A stretch of 64,000 bases of DNA from Yinghuangia elevatio (GTDB taxonomy: Bacteria; Actinomycetota; Actinomycetes; Streptomycetales; Streptomycetaceae), in assembly GCF_040649515.1 (NCBI RefSeq), contig NZ_JBEZFP010000001.1:164266-228265 (forward strand). Reading direction: 5' to 3'. Of this stretch, positions 46,497 to 55,384 are shown one piece after another. Below the pieces are notes generated by a model that was not told where the DNA came from, searched no databases, and saw only the letters and a program-made list of their open reading frames with translations. Position numbers and translations under genes: made by a program. The first letter of the stretch is position 1, and every line of letters begins with the position of its first letter.

Positions 46497-48092
46497 CTAT
46501 CCGGCGGGGTTCGACGTCGGCGGGGGCCCCGATGTCGCCGGCTTGGTGTTCGTCGCCGGGTTCGACGTCGGCGGGTCGCTGGTCGGCGGCGCACTCGTCG
46601 CGGGCTTGGTCGTGGTGGGCTGCGACGACGTGCTCGGCGGCCGCGACGTCTGGTTGTTGGTCTGCGGGTTGCCCGAGGGCGCGGTCTGGCCGGGGTTCGG
46701 CGCCGTGCGCGGCGGCGACGACGTCCGGGTGGTCTCCGACTCGGTGTAGGTCGGGTCGGGCAGCGGGTTGTTCGCGCCCGGGGAGCTCTCGTCGGTCTGC
46801 GTCTGGGAGTTGGACGTCACGGTCCCCGGCGCGTTCGGGTTCTTCTTGTCGCCCTCGTCGTCCCCGGGCTTCATCAGCGTGAGCACCGCGAACGTCACGC
46901 CCGCGATCACCATGACGACGACCACCGCGATCATCGCGTAGAAGAAGCCCGACCGGCGGCGTTCGTCGCGGTCGTCCTCCACCATCGGCATCGCGCCCGT
47001 GCCGCCGTCGTTCGTCGGCAGGGACAGCGGGCCGCCCGGCAGGGGGCCGGTGCGCATCGAGTCCGGACCGCCCGGCACCGGACCGCCGAGCCGCGCGGTC
47101 GGGGCGGCCGCCATCGATCCGGTGGCGCCCGCCGACCACGCCTGGTGCTGGCGCGTGGTCCCGCCGGGCGGCTGGGCCGGGATCCTGGTGGTGGGCGGCG
47201 CCACGTGGACGGTCTGGCCCGCCAGCACGCGCCGGATGTCCATGCGCATCTCTTCGGCGGTCTGGTACCGGTCGTCCGGGTTCTTGGCGAGCGCCTTGAG
47301 GGCGATCGCGTCCAGGTGCGCCGGGATCCGCGCGTCCGAGGCGGACGGCGGACGCGGGTCGTCCTGCACGTGCTGGTACACCACGGACAGCGGCGTGTCG
47401 CCGTTGAAGGGCGGCCGCAGGGCCAGCAGTTCGTACAGCAGGCAGCCGCTGGAGTAGAGGTCGCTGCGGGCGTCCACGGTGCGACCCAGGGCCTGCTCGG
47501 GCGACAAGTACTGCGGGGTGCCCATGACCATGCCGGTCTGCGTCATCGTCGTCGCGGCGCTGTGCAGCGCGCGGGCGATGCCGAAGTCCATCACCTTGAC
47601 GGCACCCGAGTTGGTGATGATGACGTTGGCGGGCTTGATGTCGCGGTGGATGATGCCGTGCCGGTGGCTGTACTCCAGTGCCTCGAGCACACCCTCGGTG
47701 ATCCGCAGGGCCTGCTCCTGCGGTATCGGCGATCCTTCGGACAGCAGTTCGCGCACCGTGCGGCCCTCGACGCACTCCATCACGATGAACGGCACCAGCT
47801 CGGGGCCGATGCGGTCCTCACCCGTGTCGTACACGGACACGATCGCGGGGTGGTTGAGCGACGCGGCGTTCTGCGCCTCGCGGCCGAAGCGCGAGCGGGC
47901 CACCGGATCCTGCGCGAGATCGGGGCGCAGTGTCTTGACGGCGACGGTACGGCCCAGCCGTACGTCGTGGGCCATACTCACCTCGGCCATGCCGCCGCGG
48001 CCGAGCTGACGCCCCAGCTCGTAGCGTCCCGCACCGACGGTCCTGACCTGGGTCCCGGAGACCTCGTCGTCCGGGCGCTGCGGCTGACCCAT
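46497..48092 (-). CDS. receptor-type serine/threonine protein kinase with Pro/Thr-rich outer domain
   Basis: The 531-residue kinase has the full Hanks set: LGRGGMAEVSMAHD glycine loop, VAVKTL Lys, HRDIKPANVIITN catalytic loop, DFG in VMDFGIARAL, and GTPQYLSPEQALG. The kinase domain spans about residues 20-285. A juxtamembrane linker and one transmembrane helix (FFYAMIAVVVVMVIAGVTFAVLTLM) lead to an extracellular low-complexity region of PPTSDPPTSNPATN repeats. No PASTA domains are present. The start is ATG 48092 or the adjacent GTG 48095. A second kinase gene lies 242 bp upstream on the same strand. Confidence 0.95.
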   Translation of the reverse strand: MGQPQRPDDEVSGTQVRTVGAGRYELGRQLGRGGMAEVSMAHDVRLGRTVAVKTLRPDLAQDPVARSRFGREAQNAASLNHPAIVSVYDTGEDRIGPELVPFIVMECVEGRTVRELLSEGSPIPQEQALRITEGVLEALEYSHRHGIIHRDIKPANVIITNSGAVKVMDFGIARALHSAATTMTQTGMVMGTPQYLSPEQALGRTVDARSDLYSSGCLLYELLALRPPFNGDTPLSVVYQHVQDDPRPPSASDARIPAHLDAIALKALAKNPDDRYQTAEEMRMDIRRVLAGQTVHVAPPTTRIPAQPPGGTTRQHQAWSAGATGSMAAAPTARLGGPVPGGPDSMRTGPLPGGPLSLPTNDGGTGAMPMVEDDRDERRRSGFFYAMIAVVVVMVIAGVTFAVLTLMKPGDDEGDKKNPNAPGTVTSNSQTQTDESSPGANNPLPDPTYTESETTRTSSPPRTAPNPGQTAPSGNPQTNNQTSRPPSTSSQPTTTKPATSAPPTSDPPTSNPATNTKPATSGPPPTSNPAG

Positions 48093-48334
48093 CACTCCTC
48101 GCCGTCCGTCTCGTCACGGTCCGCCGGGAACGGACTCGCTCGTCCCAACGATCGCCGGGCCGCAAAGGCACGGCGGGTCCCGGCCCCGTGCGCACATGGC
48201 ATTGTCCCGCAATCCGGTATCCGAGTCACCGTACCGGCAGCAGGGCCATGCCATCAGGCTTGAACGGCCCCCACGGCGAGATATAGCTCACCGCAACGCC
48301 ATTGACGCGGGCACGCCAGGATAACCCGTGACGG

Positions 48335-49390
48335 CTACCCCGTTGCCACGAAGGCAAGCACGGCGGCGACCAGAAGTGCCATGCCGATGACGAATACCAG
48401 CGCGCGGCGGCGCGATCGGCTGCGTCTCTGCGCCCTTCGTGTGCCCTGCACCGGCACCGGACCGCGCCCCGGCGCACGCCTGCGGTGGCCGCCCGCACCG
48501 GGGAGCATGCCCCCGCCCGAATCCGACACCTCGTCAGGGATGATGCGCGCGACTGCCGCCCGCATCTCCTTCGCGGACGCGAAACGCAGTTGGGGGTCCT
48601 TGCGCAGCGCGTGCAGCACCAGATCGTCCACCGCTCCCGGCACGTCGCGGTGCGCCGACGGCGGGAGCGGTTCGTCGCGTACATGCTTGTACGCCACGGT
48701 GATCGCGCTGTCCCCGTCGAACGGCACGTTGCCGACCAGCAGTTCGTAGAGCAGGCAGCCCACCGAGTAGACGTCGCTGCGCGGTGAGGCCGGATGGCCC
48801 AGCGCCTGCTCCGGCGAGAAGTACTGCGGCGTCCCCATGATGTGCCCGGCCGCGGTGAGCGACGCGGATGTGCCGTGCACCGCCCGCGCGATGCCGAAGT
48901 CCATGACCTTGACCTCGCCGTGCTGCGTCATCATGACGTTCACCGGCTTGATGTCCCGGTGCACGATCCCGTGCCCGTGGCTGTACTCGAGCGCGTCGAG
49001 GACGTACGCGGCGATGCGCAGCGCCCGGCGCCAGGGCAGCGGCCCCTCGTGGCGCAGCAGCGCACGCAGCGTGTAGCCCTCGACCAGCTCCATGACGATC
49101 CACGGGATCGGACCGCCGGACACGTCGTCCTCGCCGGTGTCGTAGACCCGCACGATCGCCGGGTGGTTGAGCGCCGCCGCGTGGTGCGCCTCGCGCGCGA
49201 AGCGCGAGCGGGCCACCGCGTCCTCGGCGAGGTCGGTGCGCAGGCGCTTGACCGCGACTATGCGGTCCAGCGCCACGTCGTGGGCCTCGTGCACCACCGC
49301 CATGCCGCCGCCCCCGATGCGGCGGAGCGTGCGGTAGCGCCCGTCGCCGAACAGGGTTCCGGCGAACTCGTCGTGCCGGTCGTGCACCAT
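48335..49390 (-). CDS. receptor-type serine/threonine protein kinase with short C-terminal anchor
   Basis: The 351-residue kinase has IGGGGMAVVHEAHD, VAVKRL, HRDIKPVNVMMTQ, VMDFGIARAV and GTPQYFSPEQALG, with the domain ending near residue 275. After a basic linker (RRRAPGRG ... RRSRSRRRA) a single C-terminal transmembrane helix (LVFVIGMALLVAAVLAFVATG) ends the protein, so there is no external sensor domain. It is closely similar to the neighbouring kinase (shared GVLEALEYSHRHG/YVLDALEYSHGHG and Hanks motifs), indicating a tandem duplication. A GGGGGG run lies upstream of the ATG. Confidence 0.93.
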   Translation of the reverse strand: MVHDRHDEFAGTLFGDGRYRTLRRIGGGGMAVVHEAHDVALDRIVAVKRLRTDLAEDAVARSRFAREAHHAAALNHPAIVRVYDTGEDDVSGGPIPWIVMELVEGYTLRALLRHEGPLPWRRALRIAAYVLDALEYSHGHGIVHRDIKPVNVMMTQHGEVKVMDFGIARAVHGTSASLTAAGHIMGTPQYFSPEQALGHPASPRSDVYSVGCLLYELLVGNVPFDGDSAITVAYKHVRDEPLPPSAHRDVPGAVDDLVLHALRKDPQLRFASAKEMRAAVARIIPDEVSDSGGGMLPGAGGHRRRAPGRGPVPVQGTRRAQRRSRSRRRALVFVIGMALLVAAVLAFVATG

Positions 49391-49508
49391 CCCGCGGCCC
49401 CCCGTGGTGCGGCGTCGAGGCGGCGGTACGGCGGGTCGCGACGCGCGTCCCGCCGTACCGTGCCGGGAGTCTGCTTTTCCGGGTGTGCACCCGGCGTCCA
49501 CCGGTGCT

Positions 49509-50045
49509 CTACAGATACGGGCCGGACGCGCCGGCCGGACCGCCCTCGCCGGGCCGCCCCGGCATCGCACCGGGCGGCAGCGCCCTGCGCATCGTCTCCA
49601 ACTGGGCGCGCGCCGCCATCTGCTGCGCGAACAACGCCGTCTGGATTCCGTGGAAGAGACCCTCGAGCCAGCCGACCAACTGGGCCTGGGCGATGCGCAG
49701 CTCGGCCTCGGTGGGGACGCTCTCCTCGTTGAACGGCAGCGTCAGGCGCTCCAGCTCCTCGACGAGCTCCGGGGCGAGGCCCTTCTCCAGCTCCTTGATG
49801 GACCCCTTGTGGATGTCCGCGAGCCGCACCCGGCTCGCCTCGTCGAGAGGCGCCGCACGCACTTCTTCGAGCAGTTGCTTGATCATGCTGCCGATGCGCA
49901 TGACCTTGGCGGGCTGCTCGACCATGTCGGTGATGGCGAGTTCGCCGTTCTCGCCGCCTTCGGCGCCGCCCACCGCCATGCCGTCGGGGCCGACGATCAC
50001 GACGTGCGGGTTCTCGTCCTGCGATTCGTTGTTCGGCATGCTCAT
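49509..50045 (-). CDS. bpa: bacterial proteasome activator
   Basis: This 178-residue helical protein of the DUF2587/Bpa (PafE) family forms dodecameric rings that open the 20S proteasome gate for ATP-independent degradation. It contains VEQPAKVMRIGSMIKQLLEEVRAAPLDEASRVRLADIHKGSIKELEKGL and a C-terminal GPYL, matching the GQYL docking motif of the mycobacterial protein. The start at 50045 (MSMPNNESQ) or 50039 is preceded by GGAGAGG, which lies inside a 16-bp hairpin stem. The proteasome genes are not in this window. Confidence 0.93.
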   Translation of the reverse strand: MSMPNNESQDENPHVVIVGPDGMAVGGAEGGENGELAITDMVEQPAKVMRIGSMIKQLLEEVRAAPLDEASRVRLADIHKGSIKELEKGLAPELVEELERLTLPFNEESVPTEAELRIAQAQLVGWLEGLFHGIQTALFAQQMAARAQLETMRRALPPGAMPGRPGEGGPAGASGPYL

Positions 50046-50050
50046 GCCCC

Positions 50051-50108
50051 CATCCTCTCCCGTCGGCGGCGGCCCCCGCCACGGGGACCGCTCCGACGGG
50101 AGAGGATG
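50051..50108 (-). terminator. 16-bp perfect hairpin between the ABC permease and bpa, covering the bpa ribosome binding site
   Basis: Arms 50051-50066 and 50093-50108 are exact complements with a 26-nt GC-rich loop. The bpa SD (GGAGAGG, about 50053-50059) is part of the proximal arm. The hairpin can terminate read-through from the upstream permease or hide the bpa SD in long transcripts. No T tract follows. Confidence 0.75.
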
Positions 50109-50140
50109 CCTGCCTGCGAAGGGGCTTGTGAGCGGGCCGT

Positions 50141-52969
50141 TCACCCGCTCCGCGGCCGCATGACCTCGCGCGACCGCGTGCACAGCGCCGCGATGGCGGC
50201 GGCCAGCAGCGGAATCACCACCAGTGCCAGGCCCATCTGCGCCCAGGGGATGACCACGACGATGTCCGGCAGTTTCGACGTGTTCTGCAGTCCGCCTTCG
50301 GCGATCGCGGCCTCCTGGGCCCGCTCGGCGACCTCGGCGGTCTTCCAGCGCAGCGCGGCGGCGGGCAGCAGGCCCACGACGACACCGAGTGATGTGCCGA
50401 TCAGGGCGATCACCCAGCTCTGCGCGGCGGAGAGCGCACGCCGCACTCTCGGCGGCGCGCCGACCGCGCCGAGGGTGGCGAGGTCCTTGCGGCCGTCCGC
50501 GAGGGCCAGTCCGGTCGCCACGCCGGAAGCTCCCAGGGCGACCAGGACCGCGGCGGCGCCGAGCAGCAGGATCTGGGTGCTCGGACGCCCCTGGTAGCCG
50601 CGTTCGACCTCGACGCCGCCGCCGCCCAGCGCGTGCAGCGCTTCCTGGGCCCGCTGCTGGGCCGCCTCGCTGGGCATCTTCGTGGTGTCGTAGACCAGTT
50701 GCGTCGGCTCGACCGGGATGCCGGTGAGTTTCGCGGGCTCCGGCCCCAGGATGACCGCCGCGTAGTCGAAGCCGTCGGACTCGACGTACAGCGCGGGGAC
50801 GTCGAACGTGCGCGGTGGCGGCAGGGGGTCGTTCGGCGGTTCGGGCATCTGCCCGCCGGGTCCCGGCTCGGCCGAGTAGATCGTGCCGATCGAGATGGTG
50901 ACCTTGCCGTCGTGGATGTACCGCTCGTCGAAGACCACCGCGCCGTTCTTCAGTGCCTCGGGTATGCGCGGGTCGGTGCTGCCGTTGACGCGCCGCACCA
51001 GATCGGCGTCGCCCACCGGCAGGTTGACCATGCCCCAGAACTCGTTGCTGCCGGGTGCGCAGCGGGGGTCGGTGCGCGCGGCGGCCACCTCGGCCTCCGT
51101 GGGCACCGGGTTCTCCCCCTGGTCGCCGGAGTACAGCGGACACTGGTTGGCCTCGGGGATGAAGGCGGAGACCGTCGTGCACGTCTGGCCGGGAGGGCAG
51201 TAGCTGGAGGCGTACCCCATGACCATTCCCTCGCCGGTGACCGGCAGGTTGTCCTCGATGGCCTTGGTGAAGCCGGCGTCCAGGGCACGGCCGGGGGGCG
51301 GGTACGCGACGACTTGGCCGTGGCCCGCGCGCGGCCGGTAGCTCTCGCGGTCGTCGTGGTCGGTGCCCGCCCAGTACGCCGTCACCGCCACCGCTCCGGC
51401 CACCGCCGCCATGACCGCCGCGACCGCGGGCGCGGTGCGCGGCCGGTTGCGGGCGGCGTCCCGCAGCGCGAGCCGGGGCGTCAGCGGGAGGATTCGGCCG
51501 AGCCGCCCGGCCATGCCCACCAGGGCGGGACAGCAGGCGATCACGCCGAGTTGGGCCAGTACGCATCCGGCCAGCAGGACGATGTCGTTCGGGTTGACGG
51601 CCGCGCCGTAGTAGGCGACGCCGAGTCCCGCGGCGCCGGCGGCGGCGCCGACGACCGGCAGCACGCGTGAACCGCGCCGCACGCCGCGCCGGCCGGTCAG
51701 CGAGTCCACGATGTTCTCGCGGGCCGCGAGGAACGCCGGGACGGCCGCGGCGATCATGCCGATGACGATGCCGAGGGCCACGACGGCGGCGAGTTCGAGC
51801 GGGCGTACCTCGTAGTGGCCCAGCTCCTTGCCGGACATGTCGGCGAACCAGCCCCGCGAGAACCAGGCGGCGCCCAGCCCCAGAACCGTGCCGAGCGCCC
51901 CGGCGATCACGCCGAGGACGACGCCGTCGGCGAGCACGATGGTGCGGATGTGCCGCTGGTCGCCGCCCGCGACCCCGACCAGCCCGAAGTCCCTTCTGCG
52001 GCGCCGCGCTCCGACGGCGAAGGCCGGTCCGGCGAGCAGCACGACCTCCAGCAGCGCCATGCCGAGCACCACGACCCCGACGGCCACCGCGAGATCGCTC
52101 ACCTGGTCGACCCCGAAGGCGAGCTGCCGGTACGGGACCTCGCGGTCCGCCAGCTTGCTCCCGTCGACCTCGCGCGAAGTCGCCACGATGCCCTTGGCGT
52201 TGAGCTCGCGGACCTTGTCCCAGGTGTACGTGCCCGCCGGTGCGTCGACCAGGTACTCGTATTCGAGCGGGGGACCGGGCCTCGGGTCCAGCTTCTCCAG
52301 CAGCGCCCCCGGCATCGCGAACACACTTCGCTGGCGTAGCGCGTCGGGCAGGTTGACGGTGCCGACGATGGTGAAGGTGCGGCCGCTGTCCGGCTGGGTG
52401 AGCGTGCCGCCGATGCGCAGGCCGCTGACCGACAGGAACTTCTCGGTGACCACGACCTCGTCGGCCTTCGCCGGCGCGCGGCCGGCGGTCTGCCACACGA
52501 TGCCCTTGGCCAGGGGGTGGCGGTAGTCGAACTCGACGAAGTCCGCCGTGGTCATGCCGTGCGCGGTGCGGAGCGAGAGCGGGATCTGGACCCTGGGGAC
52601 CACCGTGGAGCCGGCGGGGACGGAGCCGAGGACGTCGGGGTGGAGCTCTTCGGGAGGCTGGTACGCCCCCGGCGTCCCGGAGGGCAGCGACTGCAGGATC
52701 ATCGCCTGGGCCATGTCGTCGCCGTTGTCGGGGTCCTGCACGACGGCGGCCTGGACCCTGGCGTCCCGGACGAGCGCGTCGGCCTGCCCGATCTTGCGCT
52801 CCAGGCGCTCGTTCCGGTCCAACTGCTGGCTGCGGTACACGATGTCGGCCGAGCTGCCGGCGAACACCGGCAGGGCGATCATCAGCACGATGAGCAGACT
52901 GCGCCCTTTGGCGCGCCATGCCTCGCGCCGGGCTATGCGCAGCGCGGCGCGCCACGCGGGGACGTTCAT
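50141..52969 (-). CDS. FtsX-like ABC transporter permease
   Basis: The 942-residue membrane protein has an N-terminal helix (LLIVLMIALPVFAGSSADIV), a large extracytoplasmic domain, and two FtsX/MacB-type membrane blocks. The first block contains LAVAVGVVVLGMALLEVVLLAGPAFAVGARRRRRDFGLVGVAGG; the second, at the C-terminus, contains ILLLGAAAVLVALGASGVATGLALADGRKDLATLGAVGAPPRVRRALSAAQ. Such exporters act on lipids, peptides or lipoproteins by mechanotransmission. Its ATG overlaps the stop of the ATPase gene by 4 bp. Cysteines in the second outer domain (YCPPGQTC, NQCPLY, DPRCAPG) suggest disulfides. Confidence 0.92.
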   Translation of the reverse strand: MNVPAWRAALRIARREAWRAKGRSLLIVLMIALPVFAGSSADIVYRSQQLDRNERLERKIGQADALVRDARVQAAVVQDPDNGDDMAQAMILQSLPSGTPGAYQPPEELHPDVLGSVPAGSTVVPRVQIPLSLRTAHGMTTADFVEFDYRHPLAKGIVWQTAGRAPAKADEVVVTEKFLSVSGLRIGGTLTQPDSGRTFTIVGTVNLPDALRQRSVFAMPGALLEKLDPRPGPPLEYEYLVDAPAGTYTWDKVRELNAKGIVATSREVDGSKLADREVPYRQLAFGVDQVSDLAVAVGVVVLGMALLEVVLLAGPAFAVGARRRRRDFGLVGVAGGDQRHIRTIVLADGVVLGVIAGALGTVLGLGAAWFSRGWFADMSGKELGHYEVRPLELAAVVALGIVIGMIAAAVPAFLAARENIVDSLTGRRGVRRGSRVLPVVGAAAGAAGLGVAYYGAAVNPNDIVLLAGCVLAQLGVIACCPALVGMAGRLGRILPLTPRLALRDAARNRPRTAPAVAAVMAAVAGAVAVTAYWAGTDHDDRESYRPRAGHGQVVAYPPPGRALDAGFTKAIEDNLPVTGEGMVMGYASSYCPPGQTCTTVSAFIPEANQCPLYSGDQGENPVPTEAEVAAARTDPRCAPGSNEFWGMVNLPVGDADLVRRVNGSTDPRIPEALKNGAVVFDERYIHDGKVTISIGTIYSAEPGPGGQMPEPPNDPLPPPRTFDVPALYVESDGFDYAAVILGPEPAKLTGIPVEPTQLVYDTTKMPSEAAQQRAQEALHALGGGGVEVERGYQGRPSTQILLLGAAAVLVALGASGVATGLALADGRKDLATLGAVGAPPRVRRALSAAQSWVIALIGTSLGVVVGLLPAAALRWKTAEVAERAQEAAIAEGGLQNTSKLPDIVVVIPWAQMGLALVVIPLLAAAIAALCTRSREVMRPRSG

Positions 52970-53739
52970 CGGCTGCCCTCGCGTGCGAGCAGGTTCTCGG
53001 GGACGTCGTGTCGGCCGGTGTCGTCGACGAGGCGCCCGTCCCGCAGGAAGACGATGCGGTCGGCCCAGGCCGCGTGCCGTGCCTCGTGGGTCACCAGGAC
53101 GGCGGCCGCACCCGCGTCGCAGCGGGCGCGCAGGACCCGCAGGACGGCTTCACCGGTCGCCGAGTCGAGGGCGCCGGTGGGCTCGTCCGCGAGTACCAGG
53201 CGGCGGTCGCCGACCAAAGCGCGGGCGATGGCGACGCGCTGCTGCTGGCCGCCGGACATCTCGTCGGGGAAGCGCTCGGCGAGTTCGGCGACGCCGACCT
53301 CGCCGAGCGCGTCCTGAGCCGCGGTCCGGGCTTTGCGCACCGACGTTCCGTCGAGTTCGAGGGGCAGGGCGACGTTCTCGGCGGCGGTGAGGGCCGGGAT
53401 CAGGTTGAGGTCCTGGAACACGTAGCCGACGCTGCGCCGGCGCAGCGCGGCCTGCCTGCGGCGCGGCAGGCCGCTGATCTCCTCGCCCTCGACCAGCACC
53501 ATGCCGGTGGTCGGGCTGTCGAGCCCGCCGGCCAGCATCAGCAGGGTGGACTTGCCGGAGCCGGACGGGCCCATGACGGCGAGCAGTTCGCCCGCGGAGA
53601 CGGTGAGGTCGACGCCGACCAGGCTCTGCACCTGGGTCTCGCCACTGCCGTACGTGCGTCCCAGGCCCCGCAGTTCGAGCACCGGCACGTCCGACGCACC
53701 GGCGTGGGCGGTGGATTCCGTGGCCGTCGGTCCGGTCAT
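52966..53739 (-). CDS. ABC transporter ATP-binding protein (MacB/LolD type)
   Basis: The 257-residue ATPase has Walker A (MGPSGSGKSTLL), Q-loop FQDLNLIPALTAAENV, signature MSGGQQQRVAIARAL, Walker B RLVLADEPTGALD and switch VLVTHEAR. It pairs with the adjacent FtsX-like permease, to which it is joined by an ATGA overlap (52966-52969). Its own ATG overlaps the stop of padR in the same way (53736-53739), so regulator, ATPase and permease form one translationally coupled operon. Confidence 0.95.
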   Translation of the reverse strand: MTGPTATESTAHAGASDVPVLELRGLGRTYGSGETQVQSLVGVDLTVSAGELLAVMGPSGSGKSTLLMLAGGLDSPTTGMVLVEGEEISGLPRRRQAALRRRSVGYVFQDLNLIPALTAAENVALPLELDGTSVRKARTAAQDALGEVGVAELAERFPDEMSGGQQQRVAIARALVGDRRLVLADEPTGALDSATGEAVLRVLRARCDAGAAAVLVTHEARHAAWADRIVFLRDGRLVDDTGRHDVPENLLAREGSR

Positions 53740-54353
53740 CGTTTCCCCCTGCGGATCCGGCCGCGCTTGGGCGGGCCGTCCTGCGCTGCCGCCTCCCCGG
53801 GCGGCGGTGCGGTGGGCAGCGGCTCGGCGGCGGGCGGGACGACGTCGCGACGGGCGAGCCGGGCCTCGCAGTGGTCGAGCCAGCGCACCTCGGCCTCCGC
53901 CTGGAACACCAGGCTCTCGAGCACGAGTTGCCACGCGAGGTCGTCCTCGGCGGCGCGGACCTTGAGCCGTGTGTAGTCCTGGAGGGCGCGCAGCGTGTGG
54001 GCGCGCTGGGTCTGCACGACGGCCGTGACGTCGACGCCGGGCACGGCGACCGCCATGGCCAGCTTGATGGCCAGCTCGTCGCGCGGGCGTCCGGCGCGGG
54101 AGACCGGTTCCTCGAACCACTCCTGGAGCTCGCGGCGGCCCTCGCCGGTGATGCGGTAGAAGACGTGGCCCTCGCCGTCCTCGCCGTCCGGTACGACCAG
54201 CCCGTCCCGGTCGAGGCGCCCGAGCGTCGTGTAGACCTGGCCGACGTTGAGCGGCCAGGTGGATCCGGTGCGGGACTCGAACTCGGCCCGGAGCTGGTAG
54301 CCGTAGCGGGGCCCCTGGTCCAGGAGGGCGAGCAGTCCGTGCTTGATTGACAT
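53736..54353 (-). CDS. PadR-family transcriptional regulator
   Basis: The 205-residue regulator has an N-terminal winged helix (MSIKHGLLALLDQGPRYGYQLRAEFESRTGSTWPLNVGQVYTTLGRLDRDGLV) and a C-terminal helical Vir_AcrR-like dimerisation domain (DELAIKLAMAVAVPGVDVTAVVQTQRAHTLRALQDY). A Pro-rich and basic tail follows. It heads the ABC exporter operon and almost certainly represses it until an inducer binds. The start codon is within a palindromic operator (54352-54375) and 8 nt after a TATACA -10, giving a leaderless autoregulated transcript. Confidence 0.93.
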   Translation of the reverse strand: MSIKHGLLALLDQGPRYGYQLRAEFESRTGSTWPLNVGQVYTTLGRLDRDGLVVPDGEDGEGHVFYRITGEGRRELQEWFEEPVSRAGRPRDELAIKLAMAVAVPGVDVTAVVQTQRAHTLRALQDYTRLKVRAAEDDLAWQLVLESLVFQAEAEVRWLDHCEARLARRDVVPPAAEPLPTAPPPGEAAAQDGPPKRGRIRRGKR

Positions 54354-54390
54354 ACTCAGTATGTATACCGGGTATGCTCATTTCCACAAG
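54352..54390 (-). promoter_or_regulatory. PadR operator and leaderless promoter
   Basis: Two ATAC-N3-GTAT palindromes, 54352-54362 and 54365-54375, are centred 13 bp apart. On the minus strand TTGTGG (54389-54384) and TATACA (54367-54362) form a promoter with a 16-nt spacer, so the -10 lies between and within the palindromes and the ATG (54353) is inside the proximal one. Confidence 0.7.
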
Positions 54391-54565
54391 GCCTCTGCGC
54401 GTACCGGACACCCGGACACCGGTCCGGGCGGGCCGGGTGGGCCGGGCTGCTCAGGAGGCCGGAGCTGCTGTCCGTACCGAAGCTGTTGGCATGGGAGCCG
54501 TCACCACCGGGGCCGCTGATACCGGAGCCGCTGGTGCCGGAGAGCCGCTGGTACCGGGCCGTCGG

Positions 54566-55384
54566 TCAGACGCAGACGACGTCGATGGTGATGGCCCGCG
54601 TCTGCGCGTAGACCGCGGGCTGCAGAATGCGGAGCTGCACGGTGCCGCGCACCCGGGTGCCGTCGAAGCGAAGGCCCACCGGCCACGGGATCTGGAGGCT
54701 CTGCTGCCGCGGCCCGGTGCCGGTGAAGTGCAGTTGGTCGGGCGGCCACGCGCGGGCGTTCTCGAAGAACCACTGGTAGACGATGTCGCCCTGGCCGCCG
54801 TCGACCATGATCGTCGCGGCGATGACGACCTCTTCCCGGTCGTTGCAGCGGATCTGCGCGCCCGGCCCGTGGTCGCTGGTCAGCACCACGCTCACCACGC
54901 GCATGCGCGCCGAGACGGGCGCCACGTCATCGTCGTCGTCATCGGTGCCGGGCACCTTGCCCGGCGGCTGGGTGGAGAATCCGGGGCCTTGTGTCGCCGG
55001 GGGGCGCGTACCGGCCGGCGGCGCGGCGGAGGCGCCGGAACCCGATGCGCCGGAGCCGCCCGTCGCGGCCGGGGTCGACATCGGCGATGCAATGGTGCCG
55101 CCGGCGGACGGCGCGGTGCTCGGCACCGCCGGGGTCTCGCTCGGCGCGGGCACGGGCACGACGACGGCGGGCGGCCCGTCGGTCGTCGCCGCGGGACTCG
55201 GCATCGCGTGCTCTTCGGCGGGCAGTTGCGGCGGGATTCCGACCACCGGCTCGGAGGGCGCGGCCTGCTCGGCGGCGCCGTCGGTGCCGTAGAAGTTGAC
55301 CAGGGCGAGGACGCCGACCATCAGCAGGGCGATGATCACGGGCCCGACCGGGACACGCCGAATGAAGGCGCGAACTCGGTGCAT
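54566..55384 (-). CDS. membrane-anchored extracellular protein of unknown function
   Basis: The 272-residue protein has a short basic N-terminus, one transmembrane helix (VGPVIIALLMVGVLALVNFYG) and an outer region: a Pro/Ala/Ser/Thr-rich stalk ending in a DDDDDD run, then a beta-rich domain of about 110 residues (VSARMRVVSVVLTSDHGPGAQIRCNDREEVVIAATIMVDGGQGDIVYQWFFENARAWPP ... ITIDVVCV) with two cysteines likely forming a disulfide. The domain looks immunoglobulin-like. AAGGAGG precedes the ATG at 55384. It lies divergent-distal to the padR operon; no family is recognised. Confidence 0.75.
   Translation of the reverse strand: MHRVRAFIRRVPVGPVIIALLMVGVLALVNFYGTDGAAEQAAPSEPVVGIPPQLPAEEHAMPSPAATTDGPPAVVVPVPAPSETPAVPSTAPSAGGTIASPMSTPAATGGSGASGSGASAAPPAGTRPPATQGPGFSTQPPGKVPGTDDDDDDVAPVSARMRVVSVVLTSDHGPGAQIRCNDREEVVIAATIMVDGGQGDIVYQWFFENARAWPPDQLHFTGTGPRQQSLQIPWPVGLRFDGTRVRGTVQLRILQPAVYAQTRAITIDVVCV

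Noticed and set aside
49509..52955. A 1148-codon minus-strand open frame covering the ABC permease region in a shifted frame
   Set aside because: Only its last 178 codons are real (bpa). The rest is an Arg/Gly-rich shadow of the FtsX-like permease in the neighbouring frame.
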